Counted from the first letter of the stretch, positions 45,810 to 57,182 are shown. The stretch: DNA of 64,000 nt from Roseburia sp. (GCA_003483745.1 DMYD01000012.1:1-64000), one strand, 5' to 3'. Made by a program: numbers and translations. The notes: generated by a model not told the origin, from the sequence alone.

Positions 45810-45838
45810 TTGACAATCAATATTTCGGATGGTATAAT
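45810..45838 (+). promoter_or_regulatory. Full-consensus promoter of the YhgE cluster
   Basis: TTGACA (45810-45815), exactly 17 bases, then TATAAT (45833-45838): a perfect match to the SigA consensus. Confidence 0.8.
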
Positions 45839-45901
45839 TTCCCGATAATAGGGACTTTTGCTCTATTGATGAATATGGATGAGTTAAGGAGCTTGTGAGG
45901 C

Positions 45902-48121
45902 ATGAAAAATATATGGCGTATTTTTAGCGGAGATATGAAGAGACTGGTGCGTAATCCATTTGCATTGGTCATTGCGATTGGTCTTTGTATCATACCTTCG
46001 CTGTATGCGTGGTTTAATATATATTCGAACTGGGATCCGTATGCAAATACCAAAAATATCAGGATTGCAGTAGCGACAGAGGATGAGGGATACCAGATGG
46101 ATGATGGAACTACCGTTAATATGGGTGATTCGGTCATTGAGAGCCTGAAAGAAAATGATAAGATCGGATGGGTGTTTACAGATACAAAAGAAGCTGCTTT
46201 AGAGGGCGTCTACAGCGGTGAGTATTACGCAGCGGTCATCATCAGTTCTGACTTTACATATAGCATGTATAATGTATTCCGCGAAGATTTTAAGGGACCG
46301 ACCATTTCTTATTATGAGAACGAAAAAAAGAATGCCGTAGCGACAAAGATTACGGATTCCGCGGTGTCCACTTTAAAACAGAGTATCAATGAGCAGTTCA
46401 TACAAGTGGTTGCAAGTAATATATTTGAGCAGACAAATCACATTTCAGAACAGATGGAAGAAGATGATAAGTTTGCATATTTTCAGGGCAAACTGGAGAA
46501 TTTGAACGAGAATCTGATCAGTTACAGTAATATGATCGATACATTTATTGCCGGAAATGAGGAACTCTCCCAGGCAGTTGCAGAGGCAAAGGGCAGCATA
46601 CCGGGACTTAGTGATAAGGTATCTGACGGTGCAAAGAATTTTGGCACGGCAAAAAGCAGCCTGGATGAGACAAAAACATCGTTAAATTCATTCAGTGAAA
46701 ATGTAAACCAGACAATGACGAGTATTAACGATTCGATCAATAAGATACAGAGCAGCATCAATGCGACAAATCTCGCCGGGGATGCACAGCAGACCGCAGA
46801 CAGCCTGAATCAGGCAGCATTAGACGCAGTGGAACTGCAGAGGGAACTGGATCGTCTGCAGGAACATTTGAAAAAGGTGGTTGTCGAAAAGAACGTGTCG
46901 GATGATGACCGCGCCGTTATTCAGAAGATCATTGAGACAATTAAATCGATCAATGGTGGCGCAACGGATATTGAAAAAGCAATCAGCAGCATTAATCAGA
47001 TTGCAATGGGATTTTCAGGAGATTCCAAGACAGATGCAATCAATACGCAGGTATCAGGAAGCATGGTTGCGGATGCGATAAATCAATCACTGTCTGATAT
47101 GACGCAGGTTCTTACTACCTGTTCACAGGCAATCACAAATATGCAGGAGATGTATACGACGAGTCTGGTTCCACAGCTGGACAATGTGATCGACAGTATG
47201 AGCCAGATGTTGAATAACGTATCAGATATTCTGACAAGACTAGACGATACATTAGGAGATATGAATTCCGTATTTTCCGGCATTGAGACAACTGTGACAG
47301 GTGCAAATGACAGTTTAGAACAAATTCAGACGGTTATTGATGGCGTGAGTGAAAAGTTAACGAAGCTGTTGGATCGGTTGAATTCTGTTGAAGACGATGA
47401 AAAAGTACAGGCATTTATAGAGTTTATGAAAGGTGATCCGGAAGGCTATGGAGAGTTCTTCTCCCAGCCGGTACTGGTTACGACAGAGGAAGTTTATCCA
47501 ATTCCAAACTATGGATCAGCGATGACTCCGTTTTATACAATCCTTGCAATCTGGGTTGGAGGAACGATTCTTGTTGCACTGATCAAGGTAAAGGCAGAAC
47601 CAAAAGATCTGGAAAATGTAAAATCGTATCAGCTCTTTTTTGGAAGATATCTGATGTTTTTTGTGATGGGACAGTTACAGGCACTGATCATTGTACTGGG
47701 AGATATCTATATCCTGCACTGTCAGATTTTATATCCGGTATGGTTCTGGCTGGTGGCATCACTTGCAAGTGTTACATTTACATTACTGATTTATTCACTT
47801 GCACTTTCCTTTGGTGATGTAGGAAAAGCTCTTGCGGTTGTTATTATGGTAATTCAGATTGCGGGATCCGGCGGAACGTTTCCAATCGAACTTTTGCCAG
47901 CAGTTTACCGTAATATATACATATTTTTCCCGTTTCCGTATGCAATCAATGCCATGCGTGAGACGATTGGCGGTATGTACGGAAGTGACTATATGAGGAA
48001 TCTGGCAGAACTGATGATTTTTGCCGTGGTCGGACTTCTGATCGGACTGGTGATCCGTATCCCATTTGTGAAACTGAACCATTTTGTGGAAAAACGAATG
48101 GAAGATACAAAAATGATGTAA
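45902..48121 (+). CDS. YhgE/Pip domain membrane protein (first copy)
   Basis: A 739-residue YhgE/Pip protein. One membrane helix lies near residues 20-40 (FALVIAIGLCIIPSLYAWFNIYSNWDPY). A large extracellular helical region follows (about 45-535), Ser/Gln/Asn-rich with long coiled coils. The C-terminal part has five helices in an ABC-2-like permease arrangement (about 540-730, with ALAVVIMVIQIAGSGGTFPIELLP). Relatives include phage infection protein Pip and the EsaA component of type VII secretion. No EssC or WXG100 gene is in the window. It is paired with a second copy at 48601. Confidence 0.88.
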   Translation: MKNIWRIFSGDMKRLVRNPFALVIAIGLCIIPSLYAWFNIYSNWDPYANTKNIRIAVATEDEGYQMDDGTTVNMGDSVIESLKENDKIGWVFTDTKEAALEGVYSGEYYAAVIISSDFTYSMYNVFREDFKGPTISYYENEKKNAVATKITDSAVSTLKQSINEQFIQVVASNIFEQTNHISEQMEEDDKFAYFQGKLENLNENLISYSNMIDTFIAGNEELSQAVAEAKGSIPGLSDKVSDGAKNFGTAKSSLDETKTSLNSFSENVNQTMTSINDSINKIQSSINATNLAGDAQQTADSLNQAALDAVELQRELDRLQEHLKKVVVEKNVSDDDRAVIQKIIETIKSINGGATDIEKAISSINQIAMGFSGDSKTDAINTQVSGSMVADAINQSLSDMTQVLTTCSQAITNMQEMYTTSLVPQLDNVIDSMSQMLNNVSDILTRLDDTLGDMNSVFSGIETTVTGANDSLEQIQTVIDGVSEKLTKLLDRLNSVEDDEKVQAFIEFMKGDPEGYGEFFSQPVLVTTEEVYPIPNYGSAMTPFYTILAIWVGGTILVALIKVKAEPKDLENVKSYQLFFGRYLMFFVMGQLQALIIVLGDIYILHCQILYPVWFWLVASLASVTFTLLIYSLALSFGDVGKALAVVIMVIQIAGSGGTFPIELLPAVYRNIYIFFPFPYAINAMRETIGGMYGSDYMRNLAELMIFAVVGLLIGLVIRIPFVKLNHFVEKRMEDTKMM

Positions 48122-48175
48122 CAGAAGTGAAGTATAAGAAATAAGATTTGTCATAGATAACAGAATGGAGAAAAA

Positions 48176-48604
48176 ATGGAAGAAAAAAGCAGATACGAGG
48201 AAATGTACGGAAAACTCGTTGCATATGAACAGAATATCCATTTGCAGAATCAGAAAAGAATCAAGATCGGGCTCAAATGCATTGCAATCATTCCGCCTAT
48301 ATTTTTGATTCTGTTATTCTGGACGGACAGCAACAAGGTTGTTTTCCTGATTTTATGGATCGTATCGTTGTTTGCGCTTGCAACTTATCTGATCCTTGTC
48401 GAGTATGTAGATTATAACCTGCAGGAGAAGTTAAATGAACTGCGGGATGAAGAAGATAAAGATGTGGATGTTCTTATGGGAAAACAGCTTGATGAAGTAG
48501 AGGAAAACATTAAGAATGCCTTTCAGAAATTAGATGAAAAGTTTAATCCTGAAACAGAAATTTCCAAAATTGCAGAGAACGATACAAAGGAGAAAACAGA
48601 ATGA
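48176..48604 (+). CDS. Small membrane protein between YhgE genes
   Basis: A 142-residue protein. A charged N-terminus (about 1-30, coiled) precedes two membrane helices (about 33-50 IGLKCIAIIPPIFLILLFW and 58-78 VVFLILWIVSLFALATYLIL). A long charged C-terminal helix rich in Glu, Lys and Asp follows. It is cytoplasmic at both ends by the positive-inside rule. The function is unknown. Its stop overlaps the start of the second YhgE gene (ATGA), so it is coupled to it. Confidence 0.7.
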   Translation: MEEKSRYEEMYGKLVAYEQNIHLQNQKRIKIGLKCIAIIPPIFLILLFWTDSNKVVFLILWIVSLFALATYLILVEYVDYNLQEKLNELRDEEDKDVDVLMGKQLDEVEENIKNAFQKLDEKFNPETEISKIAENDTKEKTE

Positions 48605-50748
48605 AAAATATATTTAAAATCTTTATCTCCGATGTAAAACGGATTTTTCAAAACGTGGTCGCTGTTGTGGTCATCATGGGACTTTGTGTGATTCCATGTC
48701 TTTATGCATGGTTTAATATATTTTCAAACTGGGATCCGTATGGCGAAAGTTCAACATCAAACCTGAAGGTTGCAGTGGTATCAGAAGATGAAGGTGTAAG
48801 TGTGGCAGGTATTTCTGTCAACATTGGTTCGTCTGTGGTCGAAGCGTTACAGGAAAATAAAGTAATGGGCTGGGTGTTTACGGAGACGTCGGATGAAGCA
48901 GTGGATGGTGTATATAGTGGTGAATATTACGCGGCTCTTGTGATTCCGGATAATTTTACGGAGGAGATGATCAGTTTCCTTGGAGGTCAGATCGAACACC
49001 CGGATATTATTTATTATGAAAATGAAAAGAAAAATGCAATAGCTCCTAAAATCACTGCAAAAGCAAAAACATCTGTCCAGGAACAGGTGAATGCAACTTT
49101 CGTGAGCACGCTTGCAGAGGCAATGATGCAGGTTGGGGATGCAGTTGCAGGAGCAGATGTTGACGGAGGCTCCCTTGCGGATACAATTACGCAGCGTCTG
49201 AATGATGTAAACGGTGATCTGCAGAGTTATATTAATATTTTAAATTCATTTGCAAGTATATTAAATTCCGCGCAGAGTATTGTCGCGACAAGTCAGGTTA
49301 TGCTTCCGGGACTTGACTCTATGGTTTCTACAGGTCAGGATACGGTAAACAGCATGGAAGGACTGATCGTTGCCGGAAATGCAACAACGGATACGGTTAC
49401 CCAGATGGTTACATACAGTTTTGATCTGGTTGAAAATAGTCTGAATAATGTGTCCATGGTTGTGCAGAATGACATGGACAAACTTGGAAAATATCAAGAT
49501 GCGGCGGGAAATGGATTGAATGCGGCCACATCCGTGGTGCCTTATCTGGAAAAAATGTTTGATGACTCAGTTTCAAGCTGGGAAGGCACAGCAGATGATG
49601 AAACAAGACTGCAGATTCAGGGTGTGCGTGACCGCTTAAAGATGATTGAATTTGATTTGAACGGACTTGCAGAAAACGGAACTGCCACAGGGGATGATAT
49701 CAATACCTTAAAAGGACAGATTACAACGGAAATTGAAAATTGTAAGACGGCTCTTGATGCATTGCAGCATACGTTTGAGTATTCCGTAAAGCCACAGCTT
49801 GATTCCACGTTAAACGCAATGCAAGGTTCCATGATTGCGACAACATCAATTTTAAACGGAATCAATGCAGATTTTGGCGATGTGGAGAAGGTGCTGTCAA
49901 AATACGAGGATACACTTTCAAGAGGAAGTGTGGATTTATATGATTCGTTGCAGATGGCACAGGAATTAGAGAATAAACTGACACAGATCATCGCAGATTT
50001 TACAACATTGCGTCAGGATGAACAATACAAACAGTTTATGGAGATACTAGAGACTGATCCACAGCAGCTTGGCAATTTTATTTCGTCTCCGGTAAATCTT
50101 GATACGGTAGGAATTTATGAGATTGAAAATTACGGATCTGCCATGGCTCCGTTTTATACGATACTGGCATTGTGGGTAGGTGCACTGATTTTGGTTGCAA
50201 TCATTCATGTAAAAGTAGAACCGGAAGATGGTATCATAGATATAAAACCATATCAGGCATACTTCGGACGTTATATCCTGTTCTTTTTGGTAGGACAGAC
50301 GCAGACTCTGATTACGATACTTGGAGATCTGTTTTATGTGCGGATACAGTGCCACAATCCATTCCTGTTCTGGCTTGCCGGAGCAGTCAGCAGTTTTGTG
50401 TTTACGCTGTTTATCTATTCACTTACCGTCGCATTTGGGAATGTCGGTGAGGCACTTGCAATCGTTGTCATGGTTATTCAGGTGGCAGGCGCAGGCGGAA
50501 CTTTCCCGATAGAGACATTGCCACAGGTATACCAGTCACTTTATAAATATCTGCCGTTTCCATATGGAATGAATGCCATGAGAGAGACAATCGGCGGAAT
50601 TTATCAGATGAATTACTGGATCTATGTCGGAAAACTTGCGATTTATTTAATTATTTCACTGGTTATTGGACTTCTTGTTGCGATACCGTTCCGCAAACTG
50701 AACCATATCATTGAGAAGAGCAAGGAAAATACAGAGATCATGATCTAA
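48601..50748 (+). CDS. YhgE/Pip domain membrane protein (second copy)
   Basis: A 715-residue homologue of the protein encoded at 45902, with the same layout: one N-terminal helix (VIMGLCVIPCLYAWFNIFSNWDPYG), a long extracellular coiled region and five C-terminal helices (ALAIVVMVIQVAGAGGTFPIETLP). The ends align closely while the extracellular middle differs, as expected from an old duplication with diverging external parts. The two may assemble as a heterodimer, by analogy with ABC-2-type permeases; that is inference. It is translationally coupled to the small protein before it. Confidence 0.88.
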   Translation: MKNIFKIFISDVKRIFQNVVAVVVIMGLCVIPCLYAWFNIFSNWDPYGESSTSNLKVAVVSEDEGVSVAGISVNIGSSVVEALQENKVMGWVFTETSDEAVDGVYSGEYYAALVIPDNFTEEMISFLGGQIEHPDIIYYENEKKNAIAPKITAKAKTSVQEQVNATFVSTLAEAMMQVGDAVAGADVDGGSLADTITQRLNDVNGDLQSYINILNSFASILNSAQSIVATSQVMLPGLDSMVSTGQDTVNSMEGLIVAGNATTDTVTQMVTYSFDLVENSLNNVSMVVQNDMDKLGKYQDAAGNGLNAATSVVPYLEKMFDDSVSSWEGTADDETRLQIQGVRDRLKMIEFDLNGLAENGTATGDDINTLKGQITTEIENCKTALDALQHTFEYSVKPQLDSTLNAMQGSMIATTSILNGINADFGDVEKVLSKYEDTLSRGSVDLYDSLQMAQELENKLTQIIADFTTLRQDEQYKQFMEILETDPQQLGNFISSPVNLDTVGIYEIENYGSAMAPFYTILALWVGALILVAIIHVKVEPEDGIIDIKPYQAYFGRYILFFLVGQTQTLITILGDLFYVRIQCHNPFLFWLAGAVSSFVFTLFIYSLTVAFGNVGEALAIVVMVIQVAGAGGTFPIETLPQVYQSLYKYLPFPYGMNAMRETIGGIYQMNYWIYVGKLAIYLIISLVIGLLVAIPFRKLNHIIEKSKENTEIMI

Positions 50749-50769
50749 TTCAATGCTAAGGAGATAAAA

Positions 50770-50946
50770 ATGTTATTGATACGGATGGTATTACTTCTGA
50801 CAGGACTTCTTATGGTAATTGCACCGGGAGCCTGTACGCGAAAAGACCAGAGAGGTGATCTAAGCGCAGAAAAAAGGATCAGGCAGATTGGCATTTGGTT
50901 TGTGGCAGCTGCGGTTATATGGATCATTACCGCAAAGTTTTTCTGA
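50770..50946 (+). CDS. Very small membrane protein (58 residues)
   Basis: Starts with ATG behind AAGGAGATA, 21 bases after the second YhgE gene. It holds two hydrophobic helices (about 3-20, LIRMVLLLTGLLMVIAPGA, and about 40-57, IGIWFVAAAVIWIITAKFF) joined by a charged loop with KDQRGDLSAEKRI. Reading frame, ribosome site and context support a real gene although it is short. It may be an accessory subunit of the YhgE proteins; function unknown. Confidence 0.6.
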   Translation: MLLIRMVLLLTGLLMVIAPGACTRKDQRGDLSAEKRIRQIGIWFVAAAVIWIITAKFF

Positions 50947-50994
50947 AAATCCGGCTATGGTTTTGGATAGATGAAAATTGTTTATTGACAAAAA

Positions 50995-51022
50995 ATTTCC
51001 ATGTGATATCATAGCTTTAGTG
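50995..51022 (+). promoter_or_regulatory. Promoter of ilvN-ilvC
   Basis: TTGACA (50995-51000), a 16-base spacer and TATCAT (51017-51022), 40 bases before ilvN. No long leader or attenuator is visible. Confidence 0.6.
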
Positions 51023-51061
51023 TGATGTGTGATTAAAGTAATAAACTATTGGAGATGCAGA

Positions 51062-51586
51062 ATGAGAAAACAGGTATTATCTCTATTAGTGGAGAATAAC
51101 CCGGGTGTGACAAGTCATATTTCAGGACTTTTCAGCAGAAGAGGTTACAACATTGACAGTTTTTCTTCCGGCGTGACCGCGGATCCGAGATACACGAGGA
51201 TTACGATCGTTGCGACCGGTGATGAACAGATCTTAGAGCAGATTGAAAAACAGCTTGCAAAGTTAGAAGATGTGGTAGACATCAAAAAACTTGAGAATGG
51301 TTCATCAGTGACAAGGGAGTTGATCTTAGTAAAGATCCGCGCAAAGGATACAGAGCGTCAGTCAATCTTAAATGTGACGGAGATCTTCCATGGAAAAGTT
51401 GTGGATGTAACCCATGACTCGATGGTAATTGAATTGACAGGTCATCAGGACAAGCTGGATGCTTTCTTAGATCTTTTGTCCGGATATGAGATTTTAGAAC
51501 TTGCAAGAACCGGACTGACCGGATTGTCGAGAGGCATTTCCGATGTCGTTATGTTAGACGAGGACGGCAAAAAAGTATCATTATAA
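51062..51586 (+). CDS. ilvN: Acetolactate synthase small (regulatory) subunit
   Basis: Regulatory ACT-domain subunit that confers valine feedback on acetolactate synthase. The ACT domain (about 4-80) starts QVLSLLVENNPGVTSHISGLFSRRGYNIDSFSSG; the C-terminal half reads ELILVKIRAKDTERQSIL...FLDLLSGYEILELARTGLTGLSRG. The frame opens at 51029; ATG at 51062 behind GGAGATGC gives 174 residues. The catalytic subunit gene is not adjacent; it must lie elsewhere. ilvC follows after 69 bases. Confidence 0.95.
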   Translation: MRKQVLSLLVENNPGVTSHISGLFSRRGYNIDSFSSGVTADPRYTRITIVATGDEQILEQIEKQLAKLEDVVDIKKLENGSSVTRELILVKIRAKDTERQSILNVTEIFHGKVVDVTHDSMVIELTGHQDKLDAFLDLLSGYEILELARTGLTGLSRGISDVVMLDEDGKKVSL

Positions 51587-51601
51587 CAAATAAGCAGATA
51601 A

Positions 51602-52678
<1,077 letters not shown>

Positions 52679-52761
52679 TTTTAGCTGCGGAAAGAAACGA
52701 TAAAGGATGCATTCAGCTGTATTATGAATGAATCTATTGTTTTGAAAAGACAGGATAAGAG

Positions 52762-52796
52762 AATCGCCACAGGGTAAATCCCTGTGGCGATTTTTT
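52762..52796 (+). terminator. Intrinsic terminator after ilvC
   Basis: AATCGCCACAGGG (52762-52774) pairs perfectly with CCCTGTGGCGATT (52780-52792), then TTTT. Confidence 0.9.
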
Positions 52797-52917
52797 GGCT
52801 CTTTGCCAAGATTAGAGGCAAAATTTTTAAACATTTGCGGAGAATGGAAAATATTTTTTGGGTGACAGCGGGCATATCAGGAAATGGCTCCTATACACGG
52901 TTAGCACTTGACAAAAT

Positions 52918-52945
52918 GATGGTATGTGATAAAATAGTCATGTTG
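52918..52945 (+). promoter_or_regulatory. Promoter of the leuS T-box leader
   Basis: TTGACA (52918-52923), a 16-base spacer and TAAAAT (52940-52945), about 430 bases before leuS, which defines a long leader. Confidence 0.65.
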
Positions 52946-52959
52946 TGAATAAAATACAT

Positions 52960-53306
52960 CAGACTTTGATAAGGAATAGTAAGAATTTTTTACTTTTCAG
53001 AGAGCTGCCGGATGCTGCGAGGCAGTAAAGAAAAATTCCCAACTCGCCTTTGAGTCCTTTTACCCAAGCTATAGGTGATAGTGTGTAAGTAAAAGCGTGT
53101 TATCCGCGTTAAGGATCATAAGAGCGTATTATCTTGTTTTCATGTTATAAATTAGTCAGCCGGATGTGCAGATGGATTTTAATAATGATAGATCGGATAT
53201 GAAATCACAAGGATACGAATTAGAGTGGTACCACGGAGTAAGATAGACTTCGTCTCTAAGAAGATGTGTAATTTAAAACCATATCTTCGGAGACGGAGTT
53301 TTTTTT
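52960..53306 (+). promoter_or_regulatory. T-box riboswitch upstream of leuS
   Basis: The 52946-53378 leader has no gene. It shows a T-box layout: an extended stem I (about 52970-53065), a middle stem region, then the T-box sequence AGAGTGGTACCACGG at 53222-53236. TGGT (53226-53229) would pair with the ACCA end of uncharged tRNA-Leu. A terminator hairpin follows: CTTCGTCTC (53248-53256) pairs with GAGACGGAG (53290-53298), then eight T. Leucine candidates for the specifier on the 3' side of stem I are CTC (53043-53045) or CTT (53048-53050). Uncharged tRNA-Leu should favour the antiterminator and leuS expression. Confidence 0.85.
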
Positions 53307-53378
53307 CGCAAAACAAGGGGGAAAATCCTCTCCTCGCCATAGTGCTCGGATTTTTCTTCGAAAAACAAGGAGGATTAT

Positions 53379-55796
53379 ATGTCAGAACTTTACAATCACA
53401 AAGTCGTTGAGAAGAAATGGCAGAAAGTCTGGGATGACAATAAGGCTTTTGCTGCAACAGACGACTACAGCAAACCAAAATATTATGCACTGGTAGAATT
53501 CCCATATCCGTCAGGACAGGGACTTCATGTAGGGCATCCAAGACCTTATACAGCACTTGACATTGTTGCGAGAAAGCGCAGAATGCAGGGATATAACGTA
53601 TTGTATCCAATGGGATGGGATGCATTCGGACTTCCAACTGAGAACTATGCGATCAAAAATAAAATTCATCCGAAGATCGTAACCGAGAATAACGTAAAAC
53701 GTTTCAAGGAGCAGCTCCATTCTTTAGGTTATTCTTTTGACTGGGACAGAGAGATCAATACCACAGATCCAAGCTATTACAAATGGACACAGTGGATTTT
53801 CTTAAAACTGTTTAAAGCAGGACTTGCTTACAAAAAAGAGATGCCAATCAACTGGTGTACTTCCTGTAAGGTAGGTCTGGCAAACGAGGAAGTTGTAAAT
53901 GGTGTCTGCGAGCGTTGTGGTGCTCCGGTTGTCCGTAAGGTAAAGAGCGAGTGGATGTTAAAGATCACCGATTATGCTGAAAAACTGCTGGAAGGCTTAA
54001 ATGACGTAGATTATATCGAGCGCGTTAAGGTTTCCCAGAGAAACTGGATCGGCAAGTCACAGGGTGCAGAGGTTGACTTTGCCATTGCCGGAAAAGAGGA
54101 CAAACTCCGTGTTTATACAACACGCTGCGATACATTATTTGGTGCGACTTACATGGTAGTTTCTCCAGAGCATCCGATCATTGATAAATACAAGGAGGAA
54201 TTAAAGAACTGGGATACCATCACGGCATACCGCGAGGAAGCTGCAAAGAAATCTGATTTTGAGCGTTCCGAACTTGCAAAAGAGAAAACGGGTGTGGAAA
54301 TTGACGGTCTGATGGCAGTCAATCCGGTAACCGGAAAAGAGATCCCAATCTGGATTTCCGATTATGTACTGATGTCATACGGAACCGGTGCGATCATGGC
54401 GGTGCCGGCACATGATGAGAGAGACTGGGAATTTGCAAAGAAATTCAATATTCCAATGGTACAGGTTGTTGCAAAGAACGGTGAGGAAGTTGATATCAAC
54501 GAAGCTGCATTTACGGATGTTGCAACCGGTGTTTTAATTAATTCCGAGTTCTTAAACGGACTGGAAGTAAAGGATGCAAAGGCAAAAATGATCGCATTCT
54601 TAGAGGAAAAAGGCATTGGTACTGCAAAGACCAACTATAAATTAAGAGACTGGGTATTTTCCCGCCAGCGTTACTGGGGCGAGCCGATCCCGATCGTTCA
54701 CTGCGATAAATGTGGCTATGTGCCGATCGATGAGAGCGAACTGCCACTGATGCTTCCTGAGGTAGAGAGCTATATGCCGACTGACAACGGAGAGTCACCG
54801 CTTGCTGCTATGACAGACTGGGTAAATACAACCTGTCCTTGCTGTGGCGGTCCTGCAAAGAGAGAGACAGATACTATGCCACAGTGGGCAGGATCTTCCT
54901 GGTATTTCTTAAGATATACCGATCCGCACAATGATGAGGCACTTGCAAGTCCGGAAGCATTAAAATATTGGATGCCGGTAGACTGGTACAACGGTGGTAT
55001 GGAGCATACAACACTCCATCTGTTATATTCCAGATTCTGGCACAAATTCCTCTATGATGAGAAAGTAGTTCCATGTCCGGAGCCTTACCAGAAACGTACT
55101 TCCCACGGTATGATTCTTGGTGAGAACGGCGAGAAGATGTCAAAATCCAGAGGAAATGTCGTAAACCCGGATGATATCGTAAGAGAGTACGGTGCAGATA
55201 CCTTAAGAACTTATGAGATGTTCATCGGAGCATTTGATCTTAGTGCATCCTGGTCTGAGGATGGTGTAAAGGGCTGCCGTCGTTTCTTAGAGCGTGTATG
55301 GAAGTTACAGGATATCATGACAGAAGAGACAGGATATTCCAAAGAACTTGAGACAAAGATGCACCAGACGATCAAAAAAGTCAGCAGTGATTATGAGAAT
55401 CTGAAATACAATACCGCAATCGCAGCAATGATGGCTCTGATCAACGAGTTCTATAAGAAAAATGCTGTGACAAAGGGCGAGTATGAGACACTTTTGATTC
55501 TCTTAAACCCGGTTGCTCCGCATATCACAGAGGAACTCTGGCAGATCATCGGCGGAACAGGTTATGTATACCAGCAGAAATGGCCGGAGTTTGACGAGGC
55601 AAAAACAGTCGAAAACACAGTTGAAATTGCAGTACAGATTAACGGAAAAACGAAAGGAACATTGGCAATCGGCAGAAATGATGCAAAAGAGGATGTGATT
55701 GCAAAAGCAAAAGAATCTATCGCAGATAAGCTGACCGGAAACATTGTAAAAGAGATCTACGTTCCGGGAAGAATTGTCAATATTGTAATGAAATAA
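53379..55796 (+). CDS. leuS: Leucyl-tRNA synthetase
   Basis: Class I aminoacyl-tRNA synthetase charging tRNA-Leu, 805 residues, the usual bacterial size. The HIGH motif reads HVGHP (50-54) and KMSKS is at 586-590. A zinc-ribbon segment with [25 protein letters not shown] lies near 160-185 and an editing domain runs from about 225 to 415. ATG follows AAGGAGG. It is controlled by the T-box leader and followed one base later by a MATE transporter gene, so both are on one transcript. Confidence 0.97.
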   Translation: MSELYNHKVVEKKWQKVWDDNKAFAATDDYSKPKYYALVEFPYPSGQGLHVGHPRPYTALDIVARKRRMQGYNVLYPMGWDAFGLPTENYAIKNKIHPKIVTENNVKRFKEQLHSLGYSFDWDREINTTDPSYYKWTQWIFLKLFKAGLAYKKEMPINWCTSCKVGLANEEVVNGVCERCGAPVVRKVKSEWMLKITDYAEKLLEGLNDVDYIERVKVSQRNWIGKSQGAEVDFAIAGKEDKLRVYTTRCDTLFGATYMVVSPEHPIIDKYKEELKNWDTITAYREEAAKKSDFERSELAKEKTGVEIDGLMAVNPVTGKEIPIWISDYVLMSYGTGAIMAVPAHDERDWEFAKKFNIPMVQVVAKNGEEVDINEAAFTDVATGVLINSEFLNGLEVKDAKAKMIAFLEEKGIGTAKTNYKLRDWVFSRQRYWGEPIPIVHCDKCGYVPIDESELPLMLPEVESYMPTDNGESPLAAMTDWVNTTCPCCGGPAKRETDTMPQWAGSSWYFLRYTDPHNDEALASPEALKYWMPVDWYNGGMEHTTLHLLYSRFWHKFLYDEKVVPCPEPYQKRTSHGMILGENGEKMSKSRGNVVNPDDIVREYGADTLRTYEMFIGAFDLSASWSEDGVKGCRRFLERVWKLQDIMTEETGYSKELETKMHQTIKKVSSDYENLKYNTAIAAMMALINEFYKKNAVTKGEYETLLILLNPVAPHITEELWQIIGGTGYVYQQKWPEFDEAKTVENTVEIAVQINGKTKGTLAIGRNDAKEDVIAKAKESIADKLTGNIVKEIYVPGRIVNIVMK

Positions 55797-55797
55797 G

Positions 55798-57141
55798 ATG
55801 AAAAAAGGAACAAACTTATTAGAGGGTTCCATCTGGAAGGGGATTGTGTCATTTGCAATCCCCCTCTTTTTGGGAAACCTGTTTCAGCAGTTATACAATA
55901 CCGCCGATTCTCTGATCGTCGGTAATTTTCTTGGCAGTGATGCGCTTGCGGCTGTCAGTTCTTCCGGCAGTCTGATTTTTCTGATGGTCGGATTTTTTAA
56001 CGGGATTGCAGTCGGTGCAGGAGTGGTCATCTCGAAATATTTTGGTGCAGCAGATTATGACGGGTTGAAAAAAGCGGTACATACGAATATTGCATTTGGT
56101 CTGGTGTCCGGCTGTATCCTGACAGCAATCGGAATGATATTGGCACCGCAGATTCTTGTCCTGATGGGAACGCCGGAGTCAGTATTGCCAAATTCCATCG
56201 TATATTTCAGGGTATATTTTGCAGGATCGATCGCATTTGTCATGTATAATATCGTGATGGGAATCTTGCAGGCGGTCGGGGACAGCAGACATCCACTTTA
56301 TTATCTGATTTTTTCATCAATCGTAAATATTGTACTGGATTTATTGTTTGTTGGTCTACTTGGATTTGGAGTAGGTGCGGCAGCGCTTGCGACGATCATC
56401 TCACAGTTTTCCAGTGCGTTTTTATGTATGCTGCGTCTGATGCGCACCAAAGATGTCTATCAGGTACAGATTTCACAGATTCGTTTTCACAAGGGAATGT
56501 TGGGGCAGATCATCGGGATCGGACTGCCGTCCGGCATGCAGAATTCCATCATTTCATTTGCAAATATCATCGTGCAGACAAATATCAACAAATTTGGTGT
56601 GATGGCGGTCGCCGGATGTGGTGTTTACTCGAAAATAGAAGGATTTGCATTTTTACCGATCACTTGTTTTGCAATGTCACTTACAACATTCATCGGACAG
56701 AATCTTGGCGCGAGGCAGTACGACAGAGCAAAAAAAGGTGCGTATTTTGGCATTACCTGTTCGACACTGCTTGCGGAAGTGGTTGGTGTGATCGTATTTT
56801 TTACGATACCGCAGCTTGCTGCAGCGTTCAACAGTGAAACACAGGTCGTTGAATTTGCAACCAAACAGGCACATATAGAGGCTTTTTTCTATTGTTTCCT
56901 GGCATTTTCCCACTGCATTGCAGGTATCATGCGCGGTGCGGGAAAATCTGCCGTGCCGATGTTCGTCATGCTTGCATCCTGGTGCATCATAAGGATCACA
57001 TACATCACGGTTACTGTGCATTTTATTCCGAAGATCCAGGTCATCTTCTGGGCATACCCGCTGACCTGGTCAATCAGTTCGGTGATCTTTTTGATTTACT
57101 TCTTAAAAGCCAACTGGCTGTATAGTTTTGAGAAAAAGTAA
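55798..57141 (+). CDS. MATE family efflux transporter
   Basis: A 447-residue membrane protein with about twelve helices in two halves. The MATE pattern is visible: GSIWKGIVSFAIPLFLGNLFQQLYNTADSLIVGNFLGSDALAAVS at the start and IGIGLPSGMQNSIISFANIIVQTNINKFG at the start of the second half. Such transporters export drugs or metabolites with sodium or protons. ATG comes one base after the leuS stop, with no ribosome site of its own beyond the 3' end of leuS, so expression probably follows leuS. The substrate is unknown. Confidence 0.9.
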   Translation: MKKGTNLLEGSIWKGIVSFAIPLFLGNLFQQLYNTADSLIVGNFLGSDALAAVSSSGSLIFLMVGFFNGIAVGAGVVISKYFGAADYDGLKKAVHTNIAFGLVSGCILTAIGMILAPQILVLMGTPESVLPNSIVYFRVYFAGSIAFVMYNIVMGILQAVGDSRHPLYYLIFSSIVNIVLDLLFVGLLGFGVGAAALATIISQFSSAFLCMLRLMRTKDVYQVQISQIRFHKGMLGQIIGIGLPSGMQNSIISFANIIVQTNINKFGVMAVAGCGVYSKIEGFAFLPITCFAMSLTTFIGQNLGARQYDRAKKGAYFGITCSTLLAEVVGVIVFFTIPQLAAAFNSETQVVEFATKQAHIEAFFYCFLAFSHCIAGIMRGAGKSAVPMFVMLASWCIIRITYITVTVHFIPKIQVIFWAYPLTWSISSVIFLIYFLKANWLYSFEKK

Positions 57142-57182
57142 AGTTTGTTGCGCCAATTCGCTTTGCCAACCTGGCTGTATAG

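Noticed and set aside
45902..50946. Type VII secretion locus
   Set aside because: The YhgE proteins resemble EsaA, but no EssC-type ATPase, WXG100 substrate or LXG toxin is present.
53179..53637. Minus-strand open frame across the T-box and leuS start
   Set aside because: It overlaps the structured leader and the start of leuS, without coding signature.
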